From assembly GCF_004153455.1 (NCBI RefSeq), contig NZ_SDQE01000002.1, positions 434,001-498,000 of the forward strand: 64,000 nt of DNA, written 5' to 3'. Of this stretch, positions 62,989 to 64,000 are shown piece by piece. A model generated the notes under the pieces. It saw only the letters and a list, made by a program, of their open reading frames with translations. It was not told where the DNA came from and did no database searches. Within the stretch, counting starts at the first letter, position 1; each line of letters begins with the position of its first letter. The stretch comes from Allopusillimonas ginsengisoli (GTDB lineage Bacteria > Pseudomonadota > Gammaproteobacteria > Burkholderiales > Burkholderiaceae_B). The position numbers and the translations under genes are program-made.

Positions 62989-64000
62989 ATGACAACCCAT
63001 CATGAAGAATTCCGTTTCGGCAGTGCCCAATGGGCAACATCCCGCGAGATTGCACGAGCCGGGCTGCATATACCTCATGGTCCGTTTCTGGGGTTTTTAG
63101 GGCAGCGCCCCTTGCGTCTGGCGAATGATTCTCCCTTGATTACATTCGGCGGGGCGGGATCAGGCAAATTGCGTGATTGCCTTGCTTATAATTTATGCGG
63201 CATCCGTGATGGTAAAGGCTCATGGCACGCGCCCCGCCGTATGCTCGTCAACGACCCACGCGGCGAGTTGTCCGCCATTTCCATTAGCAACCAGCTAAGT
63301 CTTGGAAAAGCCGCCTATTGCATCAATCCCTTTGGGCTGCACGGCCTGCCCCGACACCGGGTCAATCCGTGGAACATCTTGCGCCAAGACTCCCCCACCT
63401 TTCACGCGGACGTCAAATTACTGGTCAGCGACTTAATCACGCTCCCCGCCCGTGGTGATGATTACTTTGGCAGACGCGCCCGTGAATTATCAGAGGCGCT
63501 TATCAAAACCCATATTGCAGGAGCCGGGTCCAGCAAGACGCGGGATGCAATCAGCCTGTCCACCTTTTACGATCTGGTCAATATGATGGCGATTCCGTCA
63601 GGCTGGGATACCCTTGTTACCCGGATGATGGCAATGCCGGACGGCGACATTCACCGCGTGGCCGAAGAAATGTCCAGCAAGCGTAAGGAAGCCCCCAAGG
63701 AATACGGTGCCATTGTCGGCAGCCTTTATGAAAGCATCCAAGCCTTAAGCGATCCCGCCATTCGCGACACGTTGAGCGGGTCTGATTTCTCGCTGGAAAT
63801 CCTCTGCCAGCAGGATTGTAATATCTATATTGTGATCCCCGCCGAATATCTGGGTCTGCTGGCCCCTGTGCAACGGGCCATCTTTGGCACCGCCATTCTT
63901 TACAAAAATCGCCACCCCGCCGCCCCCGGCGTGTTGCTGGTGGTCGATGAAGCGGCACAGCTTGGCAATTTTGAAGCCCTGATACGCGCCTATAGCTACG
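62989..64000 (+). CDS. VirD4/TraG-family type IV coupling protein (5' part)
   Basis: 337 codons are present and the frame runs off the window. Starts MTTHHEEFRFGSAQWATSREI, the typical start of soluble-N-terminus VirD4/TraG proteins (HGxxxWA). Walker A is GGAGSGK (54-60), followed by LVNDPRGELSAISI; Walker B is VLLVVDEAAQLGNFEAL near the end of the visible part. The protein is the ATPase that brings the relaxase-DNA complex to the type IV secretion channel. Its presence means the element is, or was, conjugative beyond this window. Confidence 0.93.
   Translation, partial: MTTHHEEFRFGSAQWATSREIARAGLHIPHGPFLGFLGQRPLRLANDSPLITFGGAGSGKLRDCLAYNLCGIRDGKGSWHAPRRMLVNDPRGELSAISISNQLSLGKAAYCINPFGLHGLPRHRVNPWNILRQDSPTFHADVKLLVSDLITLPARGDDYFGRRARELSEALIKTHIAGAGSSKTRDAISLSTFYDLVNMMAIPSGWDTLVTRMMAMPDGDIHRVAEEMSSKRKEAPKEYGAIVGSLYESIQALSDPAIRDTLSGSDFSLEILCQQDCNIYIVIPAEYLGLLAPVQRAIFGTAILYKNRHPAAPGVLLVVDEAAQLGNFEALIRAYSY

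Overview
The window reads as chromosomal DNA of a betaproteobacterium of the Alcaligenaceae (Bordetella / Achromobacter / Advenella / Pusillimonas / Alcaligenes group), followed after about 56.5 kb by part of a conjugative or mobilizable element. The family assignment is an inference from protein character (a Bug-type tricarboxylate-transporter binding protein, a metX-metW pair, mreBCD-mrdA-rodA divergent from gatCAB, many LysR and peptide-ABC genes) and a GC content that looks high fifties by eye. I cannot name the species.

Region 1 (1-12.2 kb) is housekeeping: the end of ftsE, ftsX, mutY; the elongasome operon mreB-mreC-mreD-mrdA-rodA on the minus strand; the divergent gatC-gatA-gatB amidotransferase operon; and pyrE, whose leader holds two hairpins. 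Region 2 (12.4-22.5 kb) has exonuclease III, then an iron-type cluster: a TonB-dependent receptor with a candidate Fur box, a two-component pair, and a divergent DUF3649-PepSY-DUF3325 membrane operon. A BCCT osmolyte transporter and a glutathione transferase follow. Region 3 (22.5-34.3 kb) holds an AmpG-like permease, metW and metX under a SAM-II-like riboswitch, a small LuxR-type HTH protein, a lipoprotein, gshA, a DUF3008 protein, an orphan NtrC-type regulator, a Rossmann protein, and a purine permease with an 8-oxoguanine deaminase-like enzyme.

Region 4 (34.4-46.5 kb) is a peptide-type uptake and hydrolysis system: an aspartoacylase-like hydrolase, a binding protein, a complete DppBCDF-like ABC importer, an alpha/beta hydrolase, an M20 peptidase and a LysE-type exporter on the minus strand, with a divergent LysR regulator and a second, close binding-protein paralogue. 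Region 5 (46.6-56.5 kb) holds an isochorismatase-like hydrolase and a pirin with a divergent LysR regulator, an S8 peptidase followed by a small protein that looks like a separate propeptide-type inhibitor, a haloacid dehalogenase, a lipoprotein, a membrane-anchored DJ-1/PfpI protein, and a three-gene operon joining a cysteine-dioxygenase-like cupin, a Bug binding protein and a UroD-family protein.

Region 6 (56.5-64 kb) is the mobile part: a solitary HigA antitoxin with a higB remnant, MobC, a relaxase cut after its nuclease domain, a RelE/Xre toxin-antitoxin pair with an apparently leaderless promoter, a P-loop-like protein with an altered Walker A, a frameshifted secreted protein, a small membrane protein and the start of a VirD4/TraG coupling protein that runs off the window. 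Genes here are sparse, several are broken, and some stretches are visibly richer in A+T than the rest. I found no tRNA, rRNA, CRISPR array or intact insertion sequence.
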